Counted from the first letter of the stretch, positions 28,887 to 40,601 are shown. The stretch is 64,000 nucleotides of DNA from Trichomonas vaginalis G3 (GCF_026262505.1 NC_067205.1:24991693-25055692), one strand, 5' to 3'. Program-made: numbers and translations. Notes: generated from the sequence alone by a model not told the origin.

Positions 28887-30290
28887 ATGAGCAATACTGT
28901 TGTTTACTCTGACTACGGAAAACATTTTATGGAATATGTTGACGATGATATGCTGTATACTGCAATAGAACATAATGATATAAAGCAAATTTTAAATTTC
29001 ACAACAATTAAAATAGACGATCTTGAAAAGTTCATTTTCGGATATAACAAGCATCATAATAACATCGAGACATTAGAAGCATTGCTAAATATCTCAGGAT
29101 TTGAATTCGGTGATGATATTAACAGAGTTTTATGTTTTTTAAATTCACTTTCTAAAATATTATCAACTCCATTCTTCTCACAGCTTTCATCATATTTTAA
29201 AAATGTTACAATACAAAACAGTGAACTTAAATCAAACATCAATAAACTCAACGAAACAATTCAAAATCTTAAAAACGAACACATGAAACTCATAGATTCA
29301 ATTAACTGCAAACAAGACAAAGATAACTTTGATAAACTCAATGAAGCAATTCAAAATCTTCAAAACGAACAAACAAATCTTATAAACACGATATTAAGTA
29401 AACAAAATAATCAAGAAAGTATTGATAAATTGAACGAAACAGTTACATCTATTCAAAACGAACAAAAACAAATGTTTCAAAGCATTATATTAAGCAAAAA
29501 AGTTAACGATGAAACCATTGAGAAACTCACCATTCAAATGAATTCTTTGGAGAAGAGGCAAGGGGAACTAAAGAACTCCATTAATAACAAACAAGATAAT
29601 CAAGGAACTTTAAGAAAACAAACTAATCAACGAAGTATCATAGAAAACAAACAAAATGAACCTGAAAAACAAACAAAACAATTAACACAACAAATATCAA
29701 CAAGTATTGCAAACCAACAATCAATAACTGTTAATAAAACAAATGGAAATCCAAATTCAACAAAAAGTAACAAATTTATCAGTTCTTTATTGATGATTCC
29801 TAAAACGTATGATAATGTTTCATCTATATATTTCATTATTAAATCAGCAGCGTTGGAAAATAATACAGAAACAATAGAATTTGCATTAAATAATGGATAT
29901 TTAGATACATTTCAATCCAAATATTGGAATTCTGATTATGAAAATATTCTATGTTACGCAACAAAAGAAAACGACGTAAAAACAGTGAAAGCTTTAGTTG
30001 ATTATGGTGTGAATCCAAATATTACATCTGAAAATGGAAGGACGGCGCTTCATATTGCATGCAAAAATCAAGATATTCAATTGATTCAAATTCTTGCTCC
30101 GGTTTCCAATTTATCAGCAATTGATTCATCTGATTATACCCCATTAATGCTTGCAATTACTTCATCAGGATATTTCGATTCTGATCAAATTGGAATCGAA
30201 AATAGTTTCAAATCAAAAGAGAAATCAGTTTTCACAATTACATCATCAGAGGCAATCAAAACATTATTACTCAATTCCATTTCTAAATAA
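28887..30290 (+). CDS. Coiled-coil and ankyrin-repeat protein
   Basis: I choose the ATG at 28887 (MSNTVVYSDYGKHFMEYV, 467 aa) over the upstream ATG at 28704. A TCATTG initiator sits at 28829-28834, and the extra 61 codons are low-complexity and hydrophobic. After a helical N-terminal domain comes a coiled coil (~residues 110-245) built of repeats of KLNETIQNLKNE(H/Q), separated by SKQNNQ-type linkers. A Gln/Asn/Thr-rich low-complexity stretch follows (~245-310), then two or three C-terminal ankyrin repeats (NGRTALHIACKNQD; DYTPLMLAITSS). Typical of expanded trichomonad ankyrin families; probably a scaffold. Intact. Confidence 0.75.
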   Translation: MSNTVVYSDYGKHFMEYVDDDMLYTAIEHNDIKQILNFTTIKIDDLEKFIFGYNKHHNNIETLEALLNISGFEFGDDINRVLCFLNSLSKILSTPFFSQLSSYFKNVTIQNSELKSNINKLNETIQNLKNEHMKLIDSINCKQDKDNFDKLNEAIQNLQNEQTNLINTILSKQNNQESIDKLNETVTSIQNEQKQMFQSIILSKKVNDETIEKLTIQMNSLEKRQGELKNSINNKQDNQGTLRKQTNQRSIIENKQNEPEKQTKQLTQQISTSIANQQSITVNKTNGNPNSTKSNKFISSLLMIPKTYDNVSSIYFIIKSAALENNTETIEFALNNGYLDTFQSKYWNSDYENILCYATKENDVKTVKALVDYGVNPNITSENGRTALHIACKNQDIQLIQILAPVSNLSAIDSSDYTPLMLAITSSGYFDSDQIGIENSFKSKEKSVFTITSSEAIKTLLLNSISK

Positions 30291-30340
30291 AGATTATTTT
30301 TTGTTAACAATAAAACAAACAAGTTTAAATATTTATTTAT

Positions 30341-33025
30341 TCAATTTGGATAGTGGTTGTGAGGTATTTTAGACAGGAATTTCATACTTTCCACGATAGA
30401 AAACCTCTGTTGAGATTGTGCCCAAGACCCTTTGTACATTGTTTCGACTCTTTCCAAAGGAAATTTCCAATCGAAGTCATCATCCAACTCTTTCTTCTGA
30501 TATCTAGAGTTCATCAGTGTTTGTCTGAGATGTCTACTCTCTTTAGTCACAACTTCTTCTCTAAAATCATCATCATCAGAAGTAGAAATGTCAAAATCCT
30601 TTGTAACCAAAGCATCAGAGTCATCACCATTCTTAGCAAGCAAAACATTGGAATTCATCGACTTCGAATTCCTCAAATTCTTCGGTGAAGAAGCAGAAGA
30701 ACTCGACGAAGTGATGTCCAGTCTAAATTCGACATTCGCCGTCGAAACATGTCTGATCGATCTCCTCGGCGATCCGCCCTTTTCCGGTGGAGGTTTCAGC
30801 GGCTCGTGGATCTGGTTCTGCTCGTTGTCTGAGAGGGTTTTGTTCTGATCGACATCCCCGATGTTTGTTGAGTTGTTGCTGACAGAGAATGCAACAGTGG
30901 GAGCACCGACAGCCCTGGACGACGGCGCGAATGTTGACTCGCTCGCCATCGAAGTGAAGTCAGAGATTTTGTCAAATTTCGGCTGAGATCTGGAAATCGA
31001 AACAGTCACAGACGTGTTTTTTGGCTTTGTCTGGTAATTTTGGTTTTTAGACATCTCAAACAACCTTTTCGGAGTGTTTTTGTCCTGTTTCGACTCAGTC
31101 AAATAAGATGCGTTGACATACCTCGGAAATTTCTCATCAAATCTCTCGTCTTCGTAGTAGATGAAGAACAGGCTGTCGAATGCAGAGCCTCCGTCGCCTT
31201 CGGAAGTCCTGAACAAGTCGAGGATTTCATTGAACTGCTGCATCTTTATTTTGCCGTCATTCTTCAGTTTCTCCAAGTCGCTCAGAGGGAAAGAAACAGA
31301 CGAAGCGCAGTTGGAATTGAGGTAGCCAAGAAGGAGACTCAGGAATGGCTCTAGATTCGTGGGTTTCGTCCCGTCGAAAACGAAAATTTTTGGAGAAAAG
31401 TTCGAATTCAGAAATTTCGAAATCATTTCGATTCCCTCGTCTCCGCAGAAGCTGTTCGATATGTCCAGGTAGTCGAGAGACTTCCCTGATGTCTCAAGTG
31501 TCTTGAAAAGCATCTCAACTGTCTTTCCGAGGTGAAAATTTTTGTCGCCTTTTAAAATTAGATGACTCAAATTTTTCATGTTTGAGAAGCAGCTGAAGAA
31601 CTGGTAGAGGCTGCTGTCTGTCTCAGAGAGGCAGTGCGACATCGAAAGAAACTGAAGGAACTTCTGATTGGACAGGAATTCAATGAATTTGCCCGAAATA
31701 GGATTGTGATCCCAAATTAATGAGACAAAAAGGTTCGGATGAACGGAAGGGAGGTACTGGAAGACATTAGACCACTCAGTTTGGCTGCATTTTGTGTTGG
31801 AAAAGGAAATTCTTAAGTTTCCATCAAATATTATATCAATCGACTTAAAAAACGACAGTAGACTGTTTTCTCCCCATTCCACACCATTCAGAAGAAGGTT
31901 GGTCAGTTTGGGTGGAAATTCTAGGTCGAAATACCCTAATTCTTTGCACTTATTGTAAGATAAATTTATTGATGTACAATTTGGAAGTTTTGACTTCACC
32001 GACCGCGATAAAAAAGTGGCTACATCAAGTGAACAGTTTTCTAAGCTTAAAAACGTAATATTTGAAATTGATGGAAATAAAGAATAAAAATTAAGATTTT
32101 GCAGTGAATTTAGCTGCAGTTCTATCAAGTTAGATAAGTATCGATCATTTAAGAACGTAAAGAAAAAATATGTCATTGAATTTTGTTGAATTGCATTTGT
32201 AAACGATAATGAAGTTAATTTACTTGTCTTTGCGTATTGTAAAAGTATCTGTAGATGTTTGTCTGTTAGTTTAGTGTCTTGAAACGAAAATGAAGTAATT
32301 TTTGAAAATTTATTATTTTGCAAATGTCGAAGAAACCTCTCGAAGTAAGGAGAGATCATTCCCTTAAAGCTTATATGCTCTAGAGAACCTGTATCTTTGC
32401 CTAAATCAAAAGCATGAAAGAGTTCATCGCGTTCAACGTTATTTATCGTTAAACTCGTGATATTTGGTATCAATGGAATAATATCTGTGAATAATTCAAT
32501 GCAGTTTTGATCGCTTGATAAGTCTGCAAGATCTATTGTGTTTTGTGAAGTCTGTAAAACTTTGATTATCGTTGGGTAACAATCTACGATATTATAGCTA
32601 TTCTTTATTCGTATTCTCTGTTGTAGTCTTAAAATCGCTGAGTTGCAGTTCGATTTAGGATGATTTGGACTCAAAATCAAACCAATATTTAAAAGTTCTG
32701 AAGTTTTTAATATTCTGGGTAAAATATCTAAAATGACTTTGTATATTTTCGATATATTTTCTGATTTAAACTGAAAATTTGTTTGAAGGAATTGCAAATT
32801 TAGATTTTTATCTTTTAATTCTATTTTCTTCAGAAGAAACCATGAATATTCATTGTATTGATTAGCATCAACTCTTGTTTGGACGATGAAATGCGTATTT
32901 GAGGCGGAAATTATGACATCTCTCGAATAAGTCTTTGATTCAATTAATTTCGCTTTAATGCTAACACGAAAATTCGAATTCTTCTGCTTTGAATCACGAA
33001 TCTTTTGGTTATTAGCATCATCCAT
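30341..33025 (-). CDS. Leucine-rich-repeat protein, CARMIL-like layout
   Basis: An 894 aa protein. Residues ~15-130 resemble a PH-like domain (FRVSIKAKLIESKTYSRDVIISASNTHFIVQ). From ~150 to 620 come long LRRs of the RNase-inhibitor kind (SLTINNVERDELFHAFDLG, ITFLSLENCSLDVATFL, LDYLDISNSFCGDEGIEMI), and the last ~250 residues are Ser/Asp/Lys-rich and probably disordered. The order PH - LRR - disordered tail is that of CARMIL actin-capping regulators, but I did not identify a capping-protein-interaction motif. DNA for the C-terminal third (about 30700-31700) is clearly richer in G+C than the rest. Intact. Confidence 0.7.
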   Translation of the reverse strand: MDDANNQKIRDSKQKNSNFRVSIKAKLIESKTYSRDVIISASNTHFIVQTRVDANQYNEYSWFLLKKIELKDKNLNLQFLQTNFQFKSENISKIYKVILDILPRILKTSELLNIGLILSPNHPKSNCNSAILRLQQRIRIKNSYNIVDCYPTIIKVLQTSQNTIDLADLSSDQNCIELFTDIIPLIPNITSLTINNVERDELFHAFDLGKDTGSLEHISFKGMISPYFERFLRHLQNNKFSKITSFSFQDTKLTDKHLQILLQYAKTSKLTSLSFTNAIQQNSMTYFFFTFLNDRYLSNLIELQLNSLQNLNFYSLFPSISNITFLSLENCSLDVATFLSRSVKSKLPNCTSINLSYNKCKELGYFDLEFPPKLTNLLLNGVEWGENSLLSFFKSIDIIFDGNLRISFSNTKCSQTEWSNVFQYLPSVHPNLFVSLIWDHNPISGKFIEFLSNQKFLQFLSMSHCLSETDSSLYQFFSCFSNMKNLSHLILKGDKNFHLGKTVEMLFKTLETSGKSLDYLDISNSFCGDEGIEMISKFLNSNFSPKIFVFDGTKPTNLEPFLSLLLGYLNSNCASSVSFPLSDLEKLKNDGKIKMQQFNEILDLFRTSEGDGGSAFDSLFFIYYEDERFDEKFPRYVNASYLTESKQDKNTPKRLFEMSKNQNYQTKPKNTSVTVSISRSQPKFDKISDFTSMASESTFAPSSRAVGAPTVAFSVSNNSTNIGDVDQNKTLSDNEQNQIHEPLKPPPEKGGSPRRSIRHVSTANVEFRLDITSSSSSASSPKNLRNSKSMNSNVLLAKNGDDSDALVTKDFDISTSDDDDFREEVVTKESRHLRQTLMNSRYQKKELDDDFDWKFPLERVETMYKGSWAQSQQRFSIVESMKFLSKIPHNHYPN

Positions 33026-33261
33026 ATATAAATTTTAAGAATTATATTTATTAGAAAAAAAATTAGGGAGAGTAAATTTTTTAATTAGGGAGTTAAAGAA
33101 AATGTCATTGATTTAACCGATTTACGATTATTACTCATTCAAATATCTCTTATGTTTTTGATACCGTTTTACCAAGATATTCAGGATTTTCCTCTTTATA
33201 TTTTTGCAATTCAAAATTTTTCAGTTCTGATAAAATTTCATTAAATCGAATAATAATATAC
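33026..33261. other. Short spacer before TTAA copy B
   Basis: AT-rich; 5' region of the LRR gene. No clear TCA-Py-T/A initiator near the start codon. Confidence 0.4.
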
Positions 33262-34157
33262 TTTAAGGGTGCACCCGTATGTACGTTTATTTGAGAGGAG
33301 GAGGATTACCCTCTCAATTTTGATGGATTCGTTAGTTTATTTTCTCGATGAATATGCAATAAAATTTGATTTTTACCTTATCAATATACTTCATATAATA
33401 TACACATGTTCATGTAAAAACTTTTTTCCAAAATCCTCAGGAATTAAGGGATTTTTGAATTTTAAGATTTTTTTCGAATTTTTTCGAAAAAAAATATTTT
33501 CGGAACAATGTTAAGTATCAAAAAGAAAGGAGGTCTGATATAGACAACATATATCGTTGAAGGTTGAAAAAATCTCTAATATTTGAGCCCAAAATTTCAA
33601 ATTTTAATTTTTTGAAAAAAGAGGCCACCCGTATGTACGTTTATTTGAGAGGAGGAGGATTATATTTTTGAAAGGGTGAAACATTATGAATATGTTAATT
33701 ATATAATAATATGTATTATTATAAAAAAGAAAAAATAAAGCACGTTAAAATTTTTCTTTCTTGATTTTTTACAAAATCTACTTAGAATTATGCAAAATAT
33801 GACTAAATAATTATAAATTTCAAGTTAAATTTTAATTTTGATAAATAATTTAAATTTCAAAATATCAAGTTCAGTTCGACTATGTATGTAGTAATTCCTC
33901 AATAAAGTGCCAAAACCCTATTAAAATATATAACATTTTCAACATTTTAATGTTTTTATTTAAAAATTTGTTGGAATATGAGCGAGTAGGGGTAATTTTA
34001 GCTAAAAGTGACACGCCTGTAAAAAGTGACACACCATGAAGGGTGTGATTACCGATCGGTAATTTCGACAGTTTAGAATTTAAAATTTTTTATGGAACTG
34101 TTGCGAGTTTCATAAAGAATTTAAGGAATATAAGCAAAGATTTGAATCAAAATCTTC

Positions 34158-34436
34158 AAAAAAAAAAAAAAAAAAAAAAAAGGTAGTGGGGCCTCCAGGC
34201 GCGTTGCGCCCTCTAGCCCTGAAGATGTTTAGTATAATGAAGTTTTTTTTTTTTCTTGGGATGGCCTTCCAGGCGCGTTGCGCCCTCTAGCCCATAAAAA
34301 GTTTTTGAGGACGAGCCAGCCGTTGACTTTTTTGTAGAGCACTCAAAATAGTATACCTTTGTCCGGACAAGTAAGGGTCTATCGTCGCTACAGGAAAAGT
34401 TACGGGCGTTCCAAGGAAGTATACTTTGAGAAGCCT
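34158..34436 (+). repeat. Polinton left terminal inverted repeat
   Basis: A-run, then GTAGTGGGGCCTCCAGGCGC, a second CCAGGCGCGTTGCGCCCTC block, and GTCCGGACAAGTAAGGGTCT, ending near CTTTGAGAAG. The twice-used GGCGCGTTGCGCC is itself a small palindrome. Mirrored at 57831-58102. Confidence 0.9.
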
Positions 34437-34568
34437 TTTCCCCCTTATAGAATGAGATAGGACGGTTATTTTACAAAACTGACAACACTTTGACCGAGTA
34501 GTTTTTTGTGCTGAACAAAAAGTGTCATATAAACATCTGTCAAAAACCGCTTTTTTACTTCACTTAAA

Positions 34569-36872
34569 ATGCCACGTAAGCTACGTAAGAATATACGTAA
34601 GAGGAAGGGAGCATTGAAACATCCAATAGTAAAACTGACACCACAACAACAGTTGCAACAACAAATGATGAATGACCCCACTATGTTGCAACAAATGTCA
34701 AGCAACCCTATGCTTTTAAGTCGAGTTATTGGTGCACAGAGTGGAGGTTTAAGAGCGGCACTTTTAGCGAAAATGGCAGGCTATGGTGGAGCTGCAGACG
34801 GAACAGCTTATAACCCTCAAAGTCAAATGAATTTGAGTTCACTCAAAAATCAAATAACAGATGTCAAAAAGTCAAACATAGACATACAGAAACAAATAAG
34901 TGAAAACGAAAAGAAACTAGAATATGACAGACACACAAAGAAACTCAATGAGTTAAACGTAGAGAAAAAGAAGAAAGAAGAACAACTGAAAGAACTAAGT
35001 ACAGAGGAATATGCGAAAAAAGTGTCAGAAAAAGCAGCAGAAGTAGCAAAAATGGAACAAGATGTTATAAATTTGAAAAACCATACTACTCAATATAAAG
35101 TACTGAAAGATGAAGAAATAAAACAAAAAGCCCTGAAGACATATATGGATAGCGATGAGTATAAAAAAGAAGTTGAAGCAAATGTAAAGGCAGAAAAACT
35201 TTTACAGTTGCAAAACCAAACCGTACAGTATGAAAACTTAGCACAAGAAAGTAAAAATAACGACGCAGCCATGCAAAAGGCAATGAAAAGCGCAGAATAT
35301 ATAAAAGCTAATAATGACTGGTTAGATGCCCAAGCCAACGCTAAAGCAGCCCAACTTATAGGGTCAATAAGGACAAAAATACAAGCGGATGAAGACAGTT
35401 CAAATGAAGCTTTAATGAATGCTGACTTTAAGAACGCCTTCGAAGCTCTTCATAGTAAGGTGAAACTAGTGAACGACTTCTCATCTGGAAAGAAACTGAA
35501 GTCTGAAGGTTTCGACAAAGAGTTAAGAGAAGTAGCACAAAATATGACGAAAATAACAGATGCAGCAACGAGACAGGCAGTTCAAAGTGCCTATGACGCC
35601 GTTAGAGCAACTGTTGTGGAAAGTCAAGAAAAAGAGTTACAACAGACCAAAACAGACCTAGTAAATGCTTTCTTAAGAACGAAAAGTCAGGTAGGACATT
35701 ATGCTGCAGATGGAACATATGTGCCAGCTGGTGGAACTTATATACCACCAAACCCTCCAAGAGAAGCACCTGCACCAGGACTACCTAAAACATTTACATC
35801 GTCACATGGACACAGACACAGGCATGCACCAAAACCAGCACAACAACCAACAGTTCAAAACACTGCACCACAACCAACAGTTCAAAACCCTGCACAACAA
35901 CCAACAGTTCAAAACCCTGCACAACAACAACCACAAACAGAGCAAGGACATAAAAGAAGTAGAGAACAAGGAAACCAAGAATTCTTAAAAATGCTTAAGG
36001 AAGACTATGGTTACCCAGATACTCTTGACTTTAGTGACAGATATAAAGAAGCTATTAGAAAGTTCAAGGAAGGAAATACTGACCCGAACCTATTTAGCTT
36101 TATGGTTCAGCACCAAATGGGATATAATTTCAAACCTGGAAAATACAAGCTCGCTAAGGGATATGATTTAATAGCATATCATCCAAATGACATGACTGAA
36201 TTTACTCCGAGATATTTGGTGTCAGAGCTAAATGATAATTCAACTCTCTTCATGAAACGCGTAAAAAATAGAGACGGAACGAAAGAAGAAAGGTTTATGA
36301 GTCCGGATGACTTAGATAGGGAACTTGTTAAAAACGGTCTCGGAATATATGAAATGCCAGCAGATGAGGTACAAGAAACTCCACAGGAAGAAGTTCAGAT
36401 ACAACCAGACATGGAAGAAATAGTTCAGCAACAACAGCTAGAAGAGCCTGAAGGAAACGAACAAGTCCCTCCTTTGGAAACTACAGAAATAAATGACGCA
36501 AGACTGAAACATTGGGTAAAAGCTTTCCCATTCACAAAAGATATTATTGGTAACATGGAAAGAAAACCAGAATGGCTACAAAAACATATATTTGGAAACG
36601 AGCTTATTCCATATGGACAAGCTCTGTTTGAAGAGCTTGAACCGGAAACTCAGGAAAGAGTCATGCAAACAATACGCGAAGACTCAAATACAAACTATGA
36701 CAAAATCTTTCTAGGATATAGGTTACCTGAGATGGGCGACCAGAGCCCAAAGGCAAAAAGGACACGTGAAATTTACAACATACTAGGTGAACATGAGGCA
36801 AAGATGCAACGACTTGAAGCAGAGGGCAAGTTACCAAAAGCGACACCAAAGAAGAAGAGTAGAACAAAGTGA
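34569..36872 (+). CDS. Polinton large structural-type protein, unknown
   Basis: A 767 aa protein, not matched to a named family. A very basic start (MPRKLRKNIRKRKGALK), a Gln/Met-rich stretch, long coiled coil (~residues 95-260), a Pro/Gln repeat (PAQQPTVQNP three to four times, ~residues 415-455) after a His-rich HGHRHRHAP, then a folded C-terminal half ending in KKKSRTK. Position next to the capsid gene suggests a virion or assembly role. Looks whole. Confidence 0.6.
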   Translation: MPRKLRKNIRKRKGALKHPIVKLTPQQQLQQQMMNDPTMLQQMSSNPMLLSRVIGAQSGGLRAALLAKMAGYGGAADGTAYNPQSQMNLSSLKNQITDVKKSNIDIQKQISENEKKLEYDRHTKKLNELNVEKKKKEEQLKELSTEEYAKKVSEKAAEVAKMEQDVINLKNHTTQYKVLKDEEIKQKALKTYMDSDEYKKEVEANVKAEKLLQLQNQTVQYENLAQESKNNDAAMQKAMKSAEYIKANNDWLDAQANAKAAQLIGSIRTKIQADEDSSNEALMNADFKNAFEALHSKVKLVNDFSSGKKLKSEGFDKELREVAQNMTKITDAATRQAVQSAYDAVRATVVESQEKELQQTKTDLVNAFLRTKSQVGHYAADGTYVPAGGTYIPPNPPREAPAPGLPKTFTSSHGHRHRHAPKPAQQPTVQNTAPQPTVQNPAQQPTVQNPAQQQPQTEQGHKRSREQGNQEFLKMLKEDYGYPDTLDFSDRYKEAIRKFKEGNTDPNLFSFMVQHQMGYNFKPGKYKLAKGYDLIAYHPNDMTEFTPRYLVSELNDNSTLFMKRVKNRDGTKEERFMSPDDLDRELVKNGLGIYEMPADEVQETPQEEVQIQPDMEEIVQQQQLEEPEGNEQVPPLETTEINDARLKHWVKAFPFTKDIIGNMERKPEWLQKHIFGNELIPYGQALFEELEPETQERVMQTIREDSNTNYDKIFLGYRLPEMGDQSPKAKRTREIYNILGEHEAKMQRLEAEGKLPKATPKKKSRTK

Positions 36873-37020
36873 AAGTAGTGAAGAAGTAACTTCATCTAGT
36901 GAAAGTAGTGGCAATGAAGGAAAAAGAAGAGTTGAAAACTCAGTCAGGAAGAAAGTAAAGCTTGGTACGAAACAATTATGACAAATAAATCCAACTATTC
37001 TATATTTTTACCCATATGAA

Positions 37021-38644
37021 ATGTACGCCGCTCAGAATATAACGCCAACAGTTTTGGATGCCATGAACGGAAATGTTTCCGAATGGTATAACGAATGCGA
37101 CAATGCCATTAGAAGGTCAGAAATAGTTCCTGGAACTTACGAATATACAACTGCTGTTTCTTATGGAAACGTAGGTGAGTTTGGAGAAGGTTCTTCAACA
37201 ACAGTAGATATTGCTTGCGACAGGTTTCATATTATTTCTATTGACAACTTATTCTTATACGTGGAACAAGACATTGAAATAAAACCTTCTGCCAAGTTGT
37301 CTGACAAGAAAGGTTGCAATGGAATTTTCTATGTCGGATACCAATATGCTCCAGAAGTTTTCATGGGATATAAGATATATTCTAACTCTGACTTAGTTCA
37401 AACAGTAACATGGGCAAACTATGAATGATTCGCTTTGAGAAACTCAGTACAACCACAAGCTAGAGAACAAACAGACCAGTATGCAAATATTGAGAAAAAT
37501 AAGAAGACTTGACCCTAACGTTCCAGGAGTTTATGTTAACCTTTCTGGACAAACTGCAGCAGCAGTAACCAAAGTAAAACTGAAACTTAGAGTTCCTTTG
37601 TCATCTTTCCTCATCTTCAGGTTTTTAAGATACTTGCCAAACTGGGCAGGAAAAATTTCTATCGAACTTACTCCAAGCAAAAATAACTTAGTCATTGCAC
37701 CAACACAAGACCCATTCACTATTACAGACGTAAAGGGAACAAATCAAACGTCATTCGCCAAATTTTGCAAAGACAAAGTTGACTTAGACTTTGGTTTCTC
37801 AAACTTCAACAATGAAGTAAACTATTATTTCAATGCTGCTGGAACTGCTTGGGACCCAGTTAAGTTCACATGCGAAAAGTTTGAATGCAAGAGAATAGAA
37901 AGCAGACTTGCAGTCTATATGTTGGACCCAGATATTTCAAATGCTTTAGCTGCCAAATATATTGCAGTTCCACTTATGTTCCCTATACACCAAATATCTG
38001 TCAAAGACTTTGCAGGTGAAGTTGGAAACCAAAGTGCTGACCCAGGTGCAAGAACAGATATTGCTTTAACAACTGCAATGAAACATGCAGATACTATGTT
38101 TGTACTGTTCAGACGAACTATAAATGACTATTCTTGTTTCTACAACCCCGGTATTAAATATCATATAAACATAGATGGCAAATATTATCCAAGAGAAGAA
38201 TATTCTACAGTTGAGGATATGAGGTCATACAACTTGACATTAGATGCTATGAACTTTAACAACAACTTCACAACAACCATTAACCCTGAAATGCAAAGTT
38301 CTATTATGCCATATGTGAAAGTATGGACTCATACAGGAGGTCAAAAAACTCAATATACAAATGGAGACCGTTCAAACTTTTGGCTTGGCATTCCATTTGC
38401 TGACTCAGAAGACTTTATGGGTGGTATTTCAACTGTTGGTACTGTACAAATACAATATACTGGTGACAGAGACGGTCCAGATGAACTGAGAGCAAAGAAG
38501 TTTACAAAACCAATAGCACTTTTCACGGAAGATGCTCTTTTGAAGATTCGTTCGATGAAACCTGCTGGGGCTCCTCAGATTGGCATAACGACAGCTTCCA
38601 TCGAGCAGATTTTGCAGCAGGTCAGTAAGTTGTTCTTGAACTGA
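37021..38644 (+). pseudogene. Polinton major capsid protein region
   Basis: Beta-rich sequence with typical double-jelly-roll capsid features of Polintons: a start like MYAAQNITPTVLDAMNG, TYEYTTAVSYGNVGEFGEGS, VKLKLRVPLSSFLIF, LPNWAGKISIEL, and a late domain with FWLGIPFADSEDFMGGIST. Order next to the vertex protein and ATPase agrees. Fossil region; not reconstructed. Confidence 0.75.
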
Positions 38645-38940
38645 CTTCTCTCCGTCAAATATTGACAGTACGCCAGTTTTGACATAATATTGTAAGATAA
38701 ACTTACTTTAGAAATATCTGTAAGTTTTGTTGTTATATTTTTGTCAACGTCAAGAACTTTCACCATCTCGGTTATACCAACTTTCTTTGCTTTATGAAAA
38801 TATTTTGGTTCAGCAAATATTGCTATTCTATAACATTTACCATTGTTTGTATAAAGAACTATTCTGTCAATGTATTTGTATTGTTTGTGTGTGTAAACTT
38901 TGTTCTGCTTCAATTCGAAGAGATACTCGAATACGTCCAT
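38642..38940 (-). CDS. Polinton small protein, unknown
   Basis: A basic ~100-120 aa protein (MDVFEYLFELKQNKVYTHKQ...) on the minus strand, convergent with the capsid gene; its frame runs on to 38575 into the capsid gene 3' end. It shares a short divergent promoter with the gene at 38959; the two start codons are 18 bases apart across an A/T-rich spacer. Function unknown. Confidence 0.5.
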
Positions 38941-38958
38941 CTTTTTATTCTAAGTAAA

Positions 38959-39540
38959 ATGTCATTTCCGAAAAATAGAAGCGTAAGTGTTTCAAAAGGT
39001 TTAATGGCGGTGGCAGATGTGAAGTTAAATTCACCAACTCAAACAAACAGTCAAAGTGTTATTGTCAATGTCAAAGACAGAGATGTTGAAGTGGGGAAAC
39101 CATACGAAGACGAAGATGGTATAACAATTGTTCCTGTAAAAGAACAACCAACATATCCTGAAGTTAGCAGAGACTTAAGTTCTGTTGCAGATATTCGAAA
39201 CGACTACCAACAACTGAAAGACAAACTTCAAACTCAGGAGAAGATTTGTCAAGCTTTAAGTATAATGTTAAACTTGGTCGAACACAACCCTGTAAAAGTG
39301 AACTCATATGTCATTGCACCTCATGAAGTTTTGAAAGAACTATTGAAACTTTTGACAGAGGCAGACGATATAAACATCAAAGAAATAGAACCCGACATTA
39401 GTTGCTGTGGTGTTTCATATAATGTCATTGACAAGATATACGTTATGAAAGGAGGTGAAACGTTGAACTTAAAGTATAGTTTCCCAGACGTCATAAAAAT
39501 ATTTGACGACCACAACATTTCATTAAAGTTTATTTGCTAA
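38959..39540 (+). CDS. Polinton protein, unknown, 193 aa
   Basis: Start at 38959 (MSFPKNRSVSVSKGLMAVAD), after AAGTAAA, rather than the longer upstream frame. The N-terminal half is polar, followed by a helical region (YQQLKDKLQTQEKICQALSIMLNLV) and a C-terminal beta-like domain. The next gene begins six bases later after the same AAGTAAAAATG motif. Not recognised. Confidence 0.55.
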   Translation: MSFPKNRSVSVSKGLMAVADVKLNSPTQTNSQSVIVNVKDRDVEVGKPYEDEDGITIVPVKEQPTYPEVSRDLSSVADIRNDYQQLKDKLQTQEKICQALSIMLNLVEHNPVKVNSYVIAPHEVLKELLKLLTEADDINIKEIEPDISCCGVSYNVIDKIYVMKGGETLNLKYSFPDVIKIFDDHNISLKFIC

Positions 39541-39546
39541 GTAAAA

Positions 39547-39786
39547 ATGTCAAAACTTCTTGAAAGATGTTTGAAGAAAAATAATATAGACTTTATTTCA
39601 TGTAAAGGACTTTACACACTTTTGAACGATATGAAAGACCCTGTTTTGTTTGTTCGTGTAGACAAAGGAAAGTTCTATGTCTTTACAAAATATTTGAACT
39701 TCTTAGACAGAGAACTTCAAGAAACGCCATGTGAAAGTTTAGATGAAGTTCTTCTCACTTTCAGAAAAACTTTTAAATATATATAA
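39547..39786 (+). CDS. Polinton small protein, 79 aa
   Basis: MSKLLERCLKKNNIDFISCKG...FRKTFKYI; mixed alpha/beta, unrecognised. It directly follows 38959-39540 and uses a similar AAGTAAAAATG start. Its stop touches the start of the vertex-type region. Confidence 0.5.
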   Translation: MSKLLERCLKKNNIDFISCKGLYTLLNDMKDPVLFVRVDKGKFYVFTKYLNFLDRELQETPCESLDEVLLTFRKTFKYI

Positions 39787-40560
39787 ATGGCAGAAGATAT
39801 AATGGTTTATACTATTACGACTAAAAACCCTGAGTCATATAATTCTATAACAACAAACTTACAAAGTCCTCAAGGACGATATTGTAACTAACCTTAAACA
39901 CAATGACGACTAAAGCCTGTTTTGCTCTTTTGACACCAGAAGACTTTATTGTTGTGAATGGTAAAAAATACTCCTTTGAAGATACTTACTCAGATATACC
40001 ACCAACAGGTTTTGTTGACTTATTTAATACTTTAAGTACGGGTGTAAAATGTGCTGCAACTAGAGCAGGTTTCATTATGTTTGGATGTCCGACTGAGTTT
40101 ACTATAAACGATATGAGCTATAATACAAAACTTATTTCTGGTTTTTACTACCAACAATTTCCTATAACAGGAAAAGGTGTCATACAAGGAATGTCTATTC
40201 CATTGACATTAAGCACACCAATCTTATATATTGTTTCAAACTTAGGTTCAAAGTGTTATTCGAATGTCGACAGAAACTACTATGACCAAAAGATACTTAT
40301 GCGTATAAACAATACTTTCTCTGCTGGTTTGCCTATTGTTCATTCGAATGCAGAATTTTCAACCTTAGTGAACTCAAACACTTTGGCAAGTATAACGTTG
40401 ACATTAGTTGACGCAAACTTTGTTCCTGTAAAACTTTTATGTCCTATGTATTTGTCAATGACAGCAGAAAGTTTCGAATTGGAAGATGCAACTGGTGAAA
40501 GTATTGTATTACAAGAACAACTTCAACAACAAATAGCTCAAGAACAAAAATGCAACAACA
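39787..40560 (+). pseudogene. Polinton vertex (penton)-type minor capsid region
   Basis: Beta-strand-rich sequence (FYYQQFPITGKGVIQGMSIPL, ILMRINNTFSAGLPIVH, SITLTLVDANFVPVKLLCPM) consistent with the single-jelly-roll vertex protein that usually sits near the Polinton capsid gene. A Gln/Glu-rich tail follows. Assigned from composition and position. Confidence 0.45.
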
Positions 40561-40601
40561 AAGTCAAGAATAAAAAAAAATTTTTTTTTATTTTTATAAA
40601 A